Part shown: positions 23,422 through 33,418 of the stretch, piece by piece
Numbering within the stretch: position 1 is the stretch's first letter
Layout: each line of letters opens with the position of its first letter
Assembly (NCBI GenBank): GCA_029641185.1
Contig: JAPWGK010000022.1
Coordinates: 682,001-746,000 of the forward strand
Reading direction: 5' to 3'
DNA: 64,000 nt
Origin: Pseudofabraea citricarpa
Taxonomy: Eukaryota > Ascomycota > Leotiomycetes > Helotiales > Dermateaceae
Position numbers and translations under genes: made by a program
Notes under the pieces: model-generated
The model's input: only the letters and a program-made list of their open reading frames with translations
Database searches by the model: none
What the model was told of the DNA's origin: nothing

Positions 23422-24252
23422 AGTTGTCTAAGAGATCTGGTGAAGATGCGGATGGTGGTGTTGGTAGGAGTGTAGATGGAGGGTTTTTATATGAGGAACA
23501 AACGGGTGCGTGCAAACACAGTTGGTGAGGTTTGGGAATGACTTCACTGTAATCGGGAGTTGCAGAAGATGCAGAAGTTATCCTGCGAAGAACGAGAAGG
23601 AACAAGAGGAAGGCTTTATCCGTAGATTTGTGTCGGGTGCAATGTTGAGTTTGCACGAGAGGTTCTTTGATTTCTGGAAGTGGTAGTCGTAGTTTCTACA
23701 AACGGAGACCTGCAGATAAAGCATCATGCCATTTGTTTGGTCCCAGCAGCTGGTAGCTGTCTGAATCGTACCTAAAGCTTCTTGCATTCTCAGTTTCCTA
23801 TTTGCCCTGGTTATTGATTATTTGCTTTGCTTGTCCATTTCCTATGGGTTAATCAGTTGGTCATGCACGAGCAGAAGAATTCAACGATTCATTTTCTGCA
23901 CTTTGTTCTTCCCTGATAGCAACATGATAAGAACCCAATTGTGACTGTACTTCAGATCCCATGTGTGTTCCCAGCAAAATAGAATGGGTTGCAATATCAT
24001 AAAGGTTTGTGCCATTTCAAGAGAGATCCACACCTGGTCTAAGTCCATATTTCCATGTTGATAAAAAAAAGAGCCAAGGTAATTGTTGCTCACTGTTAAG
24101 CCTAGCAACTTATTGCATCTGCCCTCCCCAACGCCTTCATATCGGTACAATAGTGTTTCTTTCTCTCGAATCGTACAAGTGGGCCATTTGTCCTACACCA
24201 ACTGAGATCCACCCGATGCGTCCCAGTCAACCCACCACCTTATATCCAGCGT
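23422..24252. other. Spacer, no gene supported
   Basis: Holds the promoter of the Arb2-domain gene and the 3' region of the S14 gene. The minus-strand frames at 23315-23656 and 23881-24150 have no recognisable features. Confidence 0.5.
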
Positions 24253-24791
24253 TTACCAACTGGCCTTCTTGACACCCGGGATTGATCCATCGAGAGCATG
24301 CATTCGGAAGTTGTACTGTAGATTTCGCCAATGTCAGAATTTCTGCATCTGGTACTTTGTGGACAGATGCCATTGCCTGGACACCAGCATGCACACAATT
24401 GGGGGGTCACATACCCTGGAGAGCCTGAAGTCTCGGAGAATACCTCTACCTTTCCCTCCTTCAACGCATCGGTTGCGGATTTGCGTCGGTCGAGTATAGC
24501 AGTGCATCGAGGTCAATTGGAGCTGAGCTTGTGCTCGGGTTCTTGCGGGAAGAGCGAGGTTGCGGATTATGTATCGGAGGGCTTGCCTGCATACCCAATT
24601 TGTGTCAGCCCATTGCAATTCATATAGAGGCAGGAGCTGCGCCTAGCAGATTTCGCAAAGGGTGCTGTCCAACCATGTACCTACCTCTCTGTCTCGTACT
24701 CAGCGAACACCTTTCTCTTGGTATGGTCGCGGATGACCTTGATGTTTAAATAACACCCCAGATCCATCTTCTTTGCGCGGAACATGGACAT
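24253..24791 (-). CDS. mrp2: Mitochondrial small-subunit ribosomal protein S14
   Basis: Three exons: 24685-24791, 24415-24586 and 24253-24315, giving 113 residues. The reading begins MSMFRAKKMDLGCYLNIKVI, passes through RQALRYIIRNLALPARTRAQ and the universal S14 motif RNRCVEGGKGRGILRDFRLSR, and ends MHALDGSIPGVKKASW. This is the uS14m family (yeast Mrp2), which lacks the zinc cysteines of short bacterial S14. It acts in the decoding head of the mitochondrial small subunit. All junctions fall inside family-conserved sequence, so the model is secure. The symbol is taken from the yeast orthologue. Confidence 0.95.
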
Positions 24792-25238
24792 GATTGCGGT
24801 GATTTGATCGACAGTGCTTGGTGTTGGCGCAGAATGAGTTCGAGGTAGCTCCTCAAGGCGATTGTCACGAAAAGGATATTGGGTCGGACTAATGGATATT
24901 CCGGTACAGCCACGACCTTCACACCAGCCACAAGAGAGGACGAAATCACAACATAACTTTGCTAGTCACTGTTCGACAGCTCAAATCCGAACACAAAGTT
25001 AGATGATGCAAAAGACGAAAAGAGACTCAAGTTTATATCCATAGTTCAAATGGAGATCATATAAAAATATATGTACAGGAAGACGAGACGAAGACATGTT
25101 AAATAGGATTGTAACTGCACTGCTCACATCGATTGACGAGATCTCCAAAAAAGAAAAGAAAATAGTGGTTCAGATTGTTAACACTAGCACTAAACCTCGC
25201 AAATGTACAGAGACTTCTTCTCCTTTAACACTATAACA
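24792..25238. other. Spacer, no gene seen
   Basis: Between the start of the S14 gene and the stop of the 2EXR gene, both on the minus strand. It should hold the S14 promoter and the 3' UTR of the 2EXR gene. Confidence 0.5.
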
Positions 25239-27188
25239 CTAACGTAATTCATTCCGCCAGTTTGGGTTCTGCCGTTTTGCCATGTTCCAATCATGACGGG
25301 TCGGAGCCGGTGCTTTGGGGTTCTGTGCATGCCATTCTAAAATTGCCGTACGGCAACTAAAGGCATCCGAGAGCTCGACAAAATACTCTGGGTTGGCAAT
25401 GTCTGGTTCAGGGTAGCCTACGTACTTGACAACATATCGAACCCGAAAGGGCCGATACTTGGTTCCCGGGATGCGTGGGCGACTTTTCGTGCACGCCATG
25501 ATGTACTCGATATCGTAATGACCAGTATCCGGCGTCAGGTCAAGAGTCTGACGGCCGTGGCGGAAAGAGTGGTAAACATCATCTCGGCCCTCGTCCCGCC
25601 GGTCTAAAACTTGTACATGTATTGGGACCAGGCGAGCGTTCCAGAGACGAAAGTCGTTCACTTGCTGTTGGACTTCGTCAACCTCGTCCATAAATCCCTC
25701 AGATGAACCAAGGCTGAATTCGACAGCCCAGGTATCTGCTGGCTTCAAGCGAAATGACTCTGGCCCCTCGCCCCGGACAACAATCAGACTTTTGCAACGG
25801 TCGGTCAGCTGCTGAAGCATACTGTTGGAGGCTGATAGCCTCGTGTTCCGAGCGGCCCATAATTCGTTGTAGAGAGCTTGCGGTAGAGCAATATGGGCCA
25901 TGCACATCCCGAATTCCCCCCAGACCCGAGCAAGTATATCATATGCTCGGTTCATATCATCCTCGGCACCGTACAGTTGTGCCAGATAGAAGACATCAGT
26001 TGCTGGCCTTATGTAGGTCCCGAACAAATAGATCAAATCAAACTTCTCCGCTGCTAGTCTTCTGCTATCACGACAAACATGCACCAGAGGGGGGATCGGT
26101 TGATACGAACGGAACTTTCGGAGAACGCCCTTGTGTTCCGAGAGTGGCCAGTCCTTATCCCTCAGGAGAATGGTATGTATGCGTGGTTGAAATGCCTCCT
26201 CCATAGCCCACTCCCAAATGCTGAACTGAATCTCTTCCGGCAACCGAGGAAACAACAGAAAGAGCGAGAGAACAACTGAGCTGACCTCTTCAATCCTGTC
26301 GATACCCACCACAGACATTGGTACTTCTGGGCTGTCGAGCTGCGTTTCACCAGTGCTAATTGCACGACACCTCTGCAAAGACTTTGTCTTTCTTAAAAGC
26401 ACTTCATCTTGGTCGGATCTTGCTCTTTTTCTGTGCGATCGTCTGACAACTTCTTGCCCAAACTCAGTGCCAGAACCAGCACCTTGGTTCAAACATTCAG
26501 TGACTTGGGCCAGCTTAGAAACTACTTCGGGACTGGCAGCCCGCATTTCTGACGAGAAAGGAATACTGCTACTCGCTGCAGGTATCTCAACAGCAATTCC
26601 CGCGTTTTTGTAGTGTCTCGAGGGCGTAGTTAGGATGGATTCTGATCTCTCGTCGCGTACATATGAGCCAGCCTCTGATCGAGGCTCTGTCATAAGCAGC
26701 CCTTCTTGACCAACAGGTGCCTCGCTTGTCGTGAAAGCTGGTGTGGAGCCTGACTTTATTGACGTCGCAGTCAGGGCAGGTGACACTGAATGCCCCCTGG
26801 ACGGCTCAATCCCATATAGATCGTTTGAAACATGACTTCCCGATTTAACGGACGGAGATCGCTGAGGATAGTGGTTGTCTTCCACTGATTCTATGGCAGA
26901 GGTGCTAGGAGGCGAAGAAGAAAAGGTGACACTGAGTTGGTCTGATGGTTCGTCCTTCACGTCCAGGGTTGCTTCTAAAGCGATGCCGAGGGGCCTTCTC
27001 TTGGAACGTGGAATCGAGTTCTTCACTCCCTCTTCTTCTGCAGGGCGAACTGCTGTTTGGGTAGAGATCGAATGGTTGTGTGTGGCTGCGGGCACTCCAG
27101 CTTCAGGCTGCGTAACTCGAGCTGGTGGTGCATGATAGTTGCGAGAAAGGCTTCGATTGATCGGATTCCATCCTCTCCAGGAGGCCAT
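25239..27188 (-). CDS. 2EXR-domain protein with long disordered N terminus
   Basis: A single exon of 649 residues. The first 300 or so are Ser/Pro/Thr-rich and probably disordered, with basic patches (RSHRKRARSDQDE). At about 310 the 2EXR signature starts: FPRLPEEIQFSIWEWAM, followed by PPLVHVCRDSRRLAAEKFD. This fold is greatly expanded in leotiomycete and related fungi; its function is unknown. The C-terminal third is globular and ends WNMAKRQNPNWRNELR. The basic N-terminal half could carry a nuclear signal, which is inference. Confidence 0.85.
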   Translation of the reverse strand: MASWRGWNPINRSLSRNYHAPPARVTQPEAGVPAATHNHSISTQTAVRPAEEEGVKNSIPRSKRRPLGIALEATLDVKDEPSDQLSVTFSSSPPSTSAIESVEDNHYPQRSPSVKSGSHVSNDLYGIEPSRGHSVSPALTATSIKSGSTPAFTTSEAPVGQEGLLMTEPRSEAGSYVRDERSESILTTPSRHYKNAGIAVEIPAASSSIPFSSEMRAASPEVVSKLAQVTECLNQGAGSGTEFGQEVVRRSHRKRARSDQDEVLLRKTKSLQRCRAISTGETQLDSPEVPMSVVGIDRIEEVSSVVLSLFLLFPRLPEEIQFSIWEWAMEEAFQPRIHTILLRDKDWPLSEHKGVLRKFRSYQPIPPLVHVCRDSRRLAAEKFDLIYLFGTYIRPATDVFYLAQLYGAEDDMNRAYDILARVWGEFGMCMAHIALPQALYNELWAARNTRLSASNSMLQQLTDRCKSLIVVRGEGPESFRLKPADTWAVEFSLGSSEGFMDEVDEVQQQVNDFRLWNARLVPIHVQVLDRRDEGRDDVYHSFRHGRQTLDLTPDTGHYDIEYIMACTKSRPRIPGTKYRPFRVRYVVKYVGYPEPDIANPEYFVELSDAFSCRTAILEWHAQNPKAPAPTRHDWNMAKRQNPNWRNELR

Positions 27189-28016
27189 CGCTCACAAGAA
27201 GGACGGTTTGAGTCGTGACAAAGAACGAATATGGATGTTGCTGTGATAAATGTGGGCACTGCTAAAGGTTTGAACCATTCTCATGCGTAGCTGCCATTCG
27301 ATTTAACGCGACGCGTCGAAAAGGCTGCACAGCTCTACGCGACGCTGCATATTAAGTTGTTTGATCAACGAAACAATAATCGACAGCAGCATGCATCTGC
27401 CTGCAGCCAGAAAAGAAGAAACTCATGCCACTGCGGCACAGAAATATTAATTAAACTTCATTCCCAGCCCCCTCCCCCTCCCCCTCCCCGAAGTTGGCGT
27501 AAGCGAGTGTGAACAGGATTATTGTTTCTGGGGGCGAAAGTCAGCCGGGCTCAAGCTCCTTAAGCAGACGTCCGAGAAAAAGAAAGGTGCTGCTGCATCT
27601 TGACCCAACAAGCCGATCTTCAGGGTTGAGTCCCTCGTAATTTCCCACGAGGAATGGAGGTAAACAAAGCTCGACTGTGCTACCGGCACCTGATGCAGCA
27701 AAGGCATGGAATCAAGCCGGATTTTCGGATTTTGAGCCTTCGAGCTTTACTGGCCATTGTTGTCAAGTAAGACCAAAGAAGGATAACTTGGTGCGAAAAT
27801 GAGCGTAAAAAAACCGAATAAGAATCTTTAGACATTAACTACTATCGACTTGTTGGGTGTAAAATCAGGCTACAGTCACAGAATTGAGCAATGGAAGGCT
27901 CTTTTGATCCCAAAATGTAATCAGTACAGATAGAGGCCACGCGCATCGTGACAAGAGCGTGGTCGGTGATCCTCCTCCTCCTCCTCCTCTTCTCATTCTT
28001 CTCCGGCCCATTCCAG
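27189..28016. other. Promoter spacer of the 2EXR gene
   Basis: Contains a C-rich tract at 27463-27489 (G-quadruplex potential on the other strand) and a CCT repeat near 27967-27988, just past the stop of the next gene. No gene is supported. Confidence 0.5.
27463..27489 (-). repeat. Possible G-quadruplex tract upstream of the 2EXR gene
   Basis: On the minus strand there are four runs of four or five G separated by single A bases, then a run of three G after CT. It lies about 275 nt upstream of the 2EXR start codon on the coding strand, a position where it could affect transcription. Folding is not shown. Confidence 0.5.
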
Positions 28017-29126
28017 CTACTGTTCGGTTGGTTGCCAGATTTCTAACTCCTTAGTCTTCTTCCTCGCAATCAGTCCACAAGCATCAGTGGCAACGAGACC
28101 ACTTGGACTTAGAAAATACCATTCACTAAAAGACATGCCGGGCCCGGGGCTCTGGTATCTGTCGCTTCCATTCTTGCTGTTGCAGCATTGCTCTCTGTCG
28201 TTCCTCTCGTCATCGCTGTCATCTTCCTCGTGGCGAGTACTCATCATCTTTGCGCTCCATTTTCCTTCCTCGCCATCATCATACTCGACGTCAGAATCTT
28301 CACAATCGTCGTCTAAATCTGGCTCTCGAATCGCGTCCATATAGCTTGGCTGAAAGTAAGCATCATAATCACAGGGCTTTTGTTGTCCCTCATGCTCAGA
28401 TCCATCATCCGATAAATCGCCATGCACACATTTACGGTCAACCACGTCATCCGATGGGTGGTGTTTCCTACTACTAGCCAAGTCCCCATTGTACACAAAG
28501 CCAGTTTGGAGCTTCGTTGACGAAAGAGTACGGAGACTCTTGACAGAAGACTTGGTCCTGTTGCGTATTGGCTCCTGTTCAGCTTCGACTCCCTGGAGTA
28601 CTTCTGCCAGCTCGGCGAGGTAAGAGGCATAAAATTGAGGTAATGTGCTTAAAAGTCGCTCGAACCATTGGTCCATCGATGTGAGGCAAACCCCTTTTTC
28701 TTCAACGGATAAAGAGCTTGCAAGCGAGAGAAGAGCTTCCAGGATGTTAGAGATGACATCTCTATCTTGAATCAAAACCTTTCGTATCAAATTGCTCCGG
28801 CAAGTCAGGATAGAGGTAGCGAGGCTCTTGAATGAAATGAAAGCCTGGAAGGTACAATGACTGCGAGCCTTGCTAGGCTGTTGCTGTTGTTGGACAAGGT
28901 CACGTATCTGCTGGCACTTTTTCTTGAGGCTGATGATGGAATTCTGAGATACATCATCGAACTCTGGGAAATAGTATTCTCCTAATTCGCTCGCATTACG
29001 AATTATCCTCTGACACTCGTTCTTGAGATATTTGATCTGCTGGCGAACATTCTTCCTGGTGCCGGGCTTGGGCCGTGTACGCAGTCGTTTGGATGGACGA
29101 GCCAGCTTCTGATGATTGGCGGTCAT
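28017..29126 (-). CDS. Unrecognised protein, basic head and acidic tail
   Basis: A single exon of 369 residues starting MTANHQKLARPSKRLRTRPKPG. The head is strongly basic (possible nuclear signal), the middle (about 40-200) is helical with CQRIIRNASELGEYYFPEF and a short Gln run (QQQQQ), and the region at about 265-310 is very acidic (DLDDDCEDSDVEYDDGEEG). It ends in a Trp/Phe-containing segment. Codon structure and uninterrupted length support a real gene. The charge layout suggests a nuclear or nucleolar factor, but no family is recognised. Confidence 0.7.
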   Translation of the reverse strand: MTANHQKLARPSKRLRTRPKPGTRKNVRQQIKYLKNECQRIIRNASELGEYYFPEFDDVSQNSIISLKKKCQQIRDLVQQQQQPSKARSHCTFQAFISFKSLATSILTCRSNLIRKVLIQDRDVISNILEALLSLASSLSVEEKGVCLTSMDQWFERLLSTLPQFYASYLAELAEVLQGVEAEQEPIRNRTKSSVKSLRTLSSTKLQTGFVYNGDLASSRKHHPSDDVVDRKCVHGDLSDDGSEHEGQQKPCDYDAYFQPSYMDAIREPDLDDDCEDSDVEYDDGEEGKWSAKMMSTRHEEDDSDDERNDREQCCNSKNGSDRYQSPGPGMSFSEWYFLSPSGLVATDACGLIARKKTKELEIWQPTEQ

Positions 29127-29670
29127 CGTATTCAGCTGGTATGTGCAAAGTTCTCCTACCTACAGTGCTCGGGAAAGAGTGTATACTCTATAGGTAGTCT
29201 TTGAAAGCATAGAAATGGGGAGGATAGAAGAGTGAAAGTTGATGAAAGGTAACTTGAGGGGCTGTCTCCTGAGGTAAGTGCATTGTGGATGAAGACTTCC
29301 GGCCGGATGCATAGGACCTCATTGCCCTGCCCACCACGGATTCCGGGGATCAGGGGGAAAAGCCAAAGACCCGAGACTGCAATCTGTTTTTGCTTTTCGC
29401 CAGCTTGTTATCGTGCTCAGCTCTCAGATCTCAAGTGTCAAGTCTCAGCTCAAGAGACGCGACGCGACGCGACGTGCTAGGAATAAGAAAAAAATTAATT
29501 GATGCATCCGAGCGGTGCTAAGGAGATGATACGGTACTGCAGGGTAGCTCATCTATCAGATTGATGCTTGTACATGCACTGTGCCTACAGTACTGTACCA
29601 CAGTACTGTAAGCACCTGACCTGCAGCAGATGAGAGAGTATAGTGCAGGTGAAGATGAAGGGGGTGGGGT

Positions 29671-29730
29671 GATGGTGATGGTGATGGTGATGGTGATGGT
29701 GATGGTGATGGTGATGGTGATGGTGATGGT
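29671..29730. repeat. (GATGGT)10 hexamer microsatellite
   Basis: Ten perfect copies in the divergent spacer, followed by degenerate GATGAT. Likely variable in length between strains. Confidence 0.95.
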
Positions 29731-30044
29731 GATGATGTTGGTCATGGAACAGGGTGTGTGTTGATCTACGTACTCCATCCACACTGTACGATGTACACTG
29801 CAAGCACACCCTCCTTTGTCCTCCCACGCCTCCCACGCCTCCTGCTCCTCTTCTTCCTCCCCCAACCGCGGCTCGCAACGAAACAGTACGTATCGGACTC
29901 CAATAATGGCTTGCACAATGGCACAGTGCCACAGTCAATTCATCTCATCCGTTGGCCACTGCCACTGCCCCTCGCAATTGCAATGAGCCCCCCCTCATAG
30001 CAGCCTCACGCCGTCCAGCGCCACCAACCGTGTGTCGTCCAGGC

Positions 30045-30083
30045 CACCTTCACCTTCACCTTCACCTTCACTTTTACCTTCAC
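30045..30083. repeat. CACCTT pyrimidine-rich repeat
   Basis: About six CACCTT-type units, one degenerate, 57-95 nt upstream of the preferred dehydrogenase start. Pyrimidine tracts are common just upstream of fungal transcription starts. Confidence 0.8.
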
Positions 30084-30139
30084 CTCCAAGTCTCCATACC
30101 TTCGATCTATCCCGATCCTCAAACCCTCGAATCGACCAA

Positions 30140-31233
30140 ATGCCTTCTATACACGACAGGAACAATCTCACGGGCATTGTCCAGCAGTCCCCGCCCATCG
30201 ACACCACAGCGGCATATGATATCGCAGGCGTCGCCGGCAAGACCATCCTCATCACAGGAGGCGCCTCGGGCTTCGGGGAGGGTTTCTTTCGACGCTGGGC
30301 GAACAACGGGGCGAATGTGATCATTGGCGATGTCAACGATGCGAAGGGACGGGCTCTGGTGGCTGAGGTGCGCAAGGAGACGGGGAATGAGAACCATCAC
30401 TATCTACATTGCGATGTGACCAACTGGCAGTCCCAGGTCGACTTCTTCCGCTCTGCCGCTCAATTGAGTCCTCATGGAGGCATTGATGCCGTCGTGGCCA
30501 ATGCTGGCATCACAGACAGCAACCCAACCTTCGAGACCCCACAAGGCCTGGATGCAGAAGAGCCGCCCAAGCCCAACTTCAAGACTTTCGAGGTCGACCT
30601 GCTGGGCGTCATGTACACAGCGCACCTGGCCTGCTTTTATCTCCCGCGCAACCCGAACTCGGAGAAGGCCAGCGCATCAGGGATGCCCAACCGCAGCCCA
30701 CGCGACCGGCATTTACTCCTCATAAGCTCTGTTGCTGGTCTCGAACCCGTGCCTGGCCAGTTGCTCTATGGTGTTTCCAAGCACGGTGTGGTTGGCCTTT
30801 TCAGACAACTTCGGGCGACGTCCTTCTTGAACGGTATCCGTGTTAATATGCTGTGCCCCTATTTTATCGATACGCCTTTGATTCCCGTCGCTGGGCGGCT
30901 GATTCTTGCGGGTGCGGCAACCGGAAAGCCCGAAGATGTCGTCGATGCTGGTTCGCGGCTCATGGCAGACTCAGCATTTGTGGCAGAGGATTGGTCATTG
31001 GGCCCAAAGTTCGTGTCGATGAGAAAGGGTCACTTTTACCACAGACTTCGGAGGGAGGGCAAGAGGTTGCGGTGTGGGAGTGTTATGCAGATGACTTTGA
31101 GCAAGTAGAAGCATTTTCTGCTCGCTTCATCCGCATGGTGAACCAAGTAGAGATAGCCCGGGGATGGATTGGATGGGCAACTGACATTGCACTTGCTTTT
31201 AGTTACCCAATCCGGAGTTGGTGGTCGCGGTAA
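30140..31233 (+). pseudogene. Short-chain dehydrogenase gene with a frameshift
   Basis: Classical SDR of the 15-hydroxyprostaglandin dehydrogenase type. It has the NAD(P) motif TGGASGFGEG (about residues 39-48), VVANAGI, a catalytic Ser in LLISSVAG and the YGVSK active site. Start chosen at 30140 because the preceding in-frame codons from 30032 encode only a Pro/Ser repeat. The original frame ends at 31108 with a tail that does not look like the family. From about 30976 the +2 frame carries the expected end: GLVIGPKVRVDEKG, EVAVWECYADDFEQV, ARGWIGWATD, ending SYPIRSWW at 31233. One base seems to be missing near 30976-30982 (MADSA to ICGRG). The first 280 residues, with all catalytic residues, remain intact, so a shortened enzyme might still form. 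A sequencing error is possible. Confidence 0.8.
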
Positions 31234-31593
31234 TCAACAGAATGAACCAATTGTGAATCTGTGGTGCAGTGATGCTGTGAATCCAAATCTCCTTGCAATT
31301 AGCACCGCGTAGTCTTCATTTCAAGATAACTAATTGTCCAAAAGTCAAAGTTAGTTCAAGTTCGCTTGATATGTAATACACTTTCTTTCTGCATATTCCC
31401 CACGAGCTCCTTCCTTTCTTATGTCTAGGGATAAATATCCTTCAATCTTGGAGGTAGCTTCTATATTTGTTGTCCTTTCCTCTTTTGTCTTCGAGCCCAG
31501 TCCTCGCGACTTGGCTGGCTTGACGATACATCTTCACGTTGCAATTGGTGTGTACTGGGAACTTCTCTGTGTGCAACGGGATTTCTGACGGTC
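31234..31593. other. Spacer, no gene seen
   Basis: 3' region of the dehydrogenase and promoter of the esterase gene. A minus-strand open frame at 31461-31736 is a shadow of the esterase N terminus. Confidence 0.5.
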
Positions 31594-33003
31594 ATGAGTT
31601 CCTCTTCAACAATGTGGCGAGACGCTATATCGAGTTTGAACGCCTGTCTTAAAGCATATCTTCTGCCGAGCTGGTCAGCAATTCGAAGACGGTTGCGACC
31701 AACTCGATTCTCAATTTTTCGTAGCACTCGTGCCAAATATGCTGGTATTGTATTTGCCTTTCTCTTCGTTCTCTTACTCGTCTACAACAAGCCTTCAGCC
31801 AGAGATCTTCAGTCTATTGTAAGTGCATTCGCCCTTTCTTACTCGTCGTAACCTGGAGCTGGTCGACTTGCATAACAGTCACAGGGGACAGCTTTGGATG
31901 CAGTCGGTGTCATAGCTGACAATGGTATTACTAGAAGGTAGCTGAAGTAGCTCTTCAATCATCAACAAGAGATCACGCCCGGTCTTTTGAGGCTGTAGAC
32001 AGCTTCGCAGATTACAAGCATCGCGCCACCTGCAATGTTTCATCACTTGATCTTTACCGCCCATACAGTCAACGATGCAACAACCGCAATTCTCTAATCA
32101 CGGCCATGTCTTCTGGAGGTCGGGTGGGCTTCGATGCTCCTTACATGTCTCGCGGTTGTGATATGCGTTGGCTCACATCAGAACAAGTTTGTGAGATATT
32201 GGGACGCTTTGACAAGGTGTTGCTTGTAGGGGACTCTATGCTGCGGCACGTGGTTGGCAGCATCAATATCCTAGTGCGAAAGGACATCGGCTTTGGAGCC
32301 GTGACGGACTGGAATTTCTCTCCTGAAGAAAGGTCAGACCTCTTTAGAAATTCGTTTAAGAAGCTGATGAGTGTGGTAGAAAGAAGTGTTTCTGCAATGA
32401 GCAGTTTGATGTGAAATCATGCTCAGTCCAAGGCATCTACAAGACTTTAGATGTCATGACCAACGATGAAAAAAGCATGTCTTGCAAAAATCCAATCAAT
32501 GTTATGAGTAAGAACCTCTTTCTAAGCTCAGTTTTCGGTCTCTGATTCTTACAGTGGAAACTATTCTGCGCCTACCTATTCCATCCGAGGAGATTACCCG
32601 ATTAAAAGCTGACATCTCACCAACTTCAAGTAAGCCCATCGCATTTGTTTTCGGTCATGGTCTTTGGAGCGACCTTGACTCTGCCAAGACGATGGAATGG
32701 CTTGACATCATTCTAGAGGCCATCAACGACGAGATTGGGCACGACTGGAAGGGATTGTTTGTGACGCCAAATTCAGCTGGCAAGGAGAAACCAGATGAAT
32801 GGATTGTCTCGCAGGGCAATAAGGCGCTCATGTTATTTGAAGAGACAATCCGGTTCCGGGTTAAGGAGAAGGGCTTGGAACATCTGGGGACCTGGAATAT
32901 GAGTATTCAAGCTACCAAGCACGATGGCGTCCATCTGGATATGAGGGGGAATTTGGTCAAGGCTATGATGATCCTCAACTGGTTGAGCATGCTGGAATAT
33001 TGA
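31594..33003 (+). CDS. Membrane-anchored SGNH/PC-esterase-like protein
   Basis: Five exons: 31594-31818, 31879-31937, 32003-32332, 32380-32507 and 32555-33003, giving 396 residues. Exon 2 could start at 31885 instead, dropping two residues. A basic N terminus precedes one membrane helix (about 49-64, YAGIVFAFLFVLLLVY), so it is a type II membrane protein with a lumenal or external domain. The catalytic domain shows the SGNH blocks: LLVGDSMLRHVVG (nucleophile Ser) and, near the end, TKHDGVHLDMRG (Asp/His). Family relatives O-acetylate or deacetylate glycans in the Golgi or at the wall. The substrate here is unknown. The Cys pairs in KKCFCNEQ and VKSCSVQ are consistent with an oxidising compartment. 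Confidence 0.8.
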
Positions 33004-33418
33004 TATCCATAAGATGTTTAAACTGATTATGCATCCTATATATTTTCGAGTAGGATTGAATTCTTTACATGTGGTGTATTTTGTTGATGAGTGATTCCTA
33101 TGATATATATCTCAGTTGATGGGAACTTGGTAAACTAGTTTAACCAGCAATTGTTTTAAGTATTATGTTACGTAACCTATATCCCACCTTACCTTGTGGC
33201 TAGTTTTATCTCTTTCCTAGTCAATCTATACAATCTCTATAATATTTGCAATATATAAGAGAGGCAAAGTAAATCAAATGCTCATTTAATTTAACTTGGG
33301 CTTCATCCATTTCCTTCGACAATTTCGTAGTATTTTATAACCATATGAAATTCACGATTAATTCATTTGAATTTTGTATCTTCATAGCATTATTCTTATC
33401 AAAATGTGCGACCAAGTA
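33004..33418. other. Convergent AT-rich 3' spacer
   Basis: Between the stops of the esterase and the regulator. No gene seen. Confidence 0.5.

Larger units (their letters stand above)
29127..30139. other. Divergent spacer with two hexamer repeats
   Basis: Separates the gene at 28017-29126 (-) from the dehydrogenase at 30140 (+). Overlapping frames here, including His-rich ones, come from the simple repeats and are not genes. Confidence 0.6.

Noticed and set aside
29518..29938. His-rich and Thr/Ile-repeat minus-strand frames
   Set aside because: They are direct translations of the (GATGGT)10 microsatellite and have no gene context.
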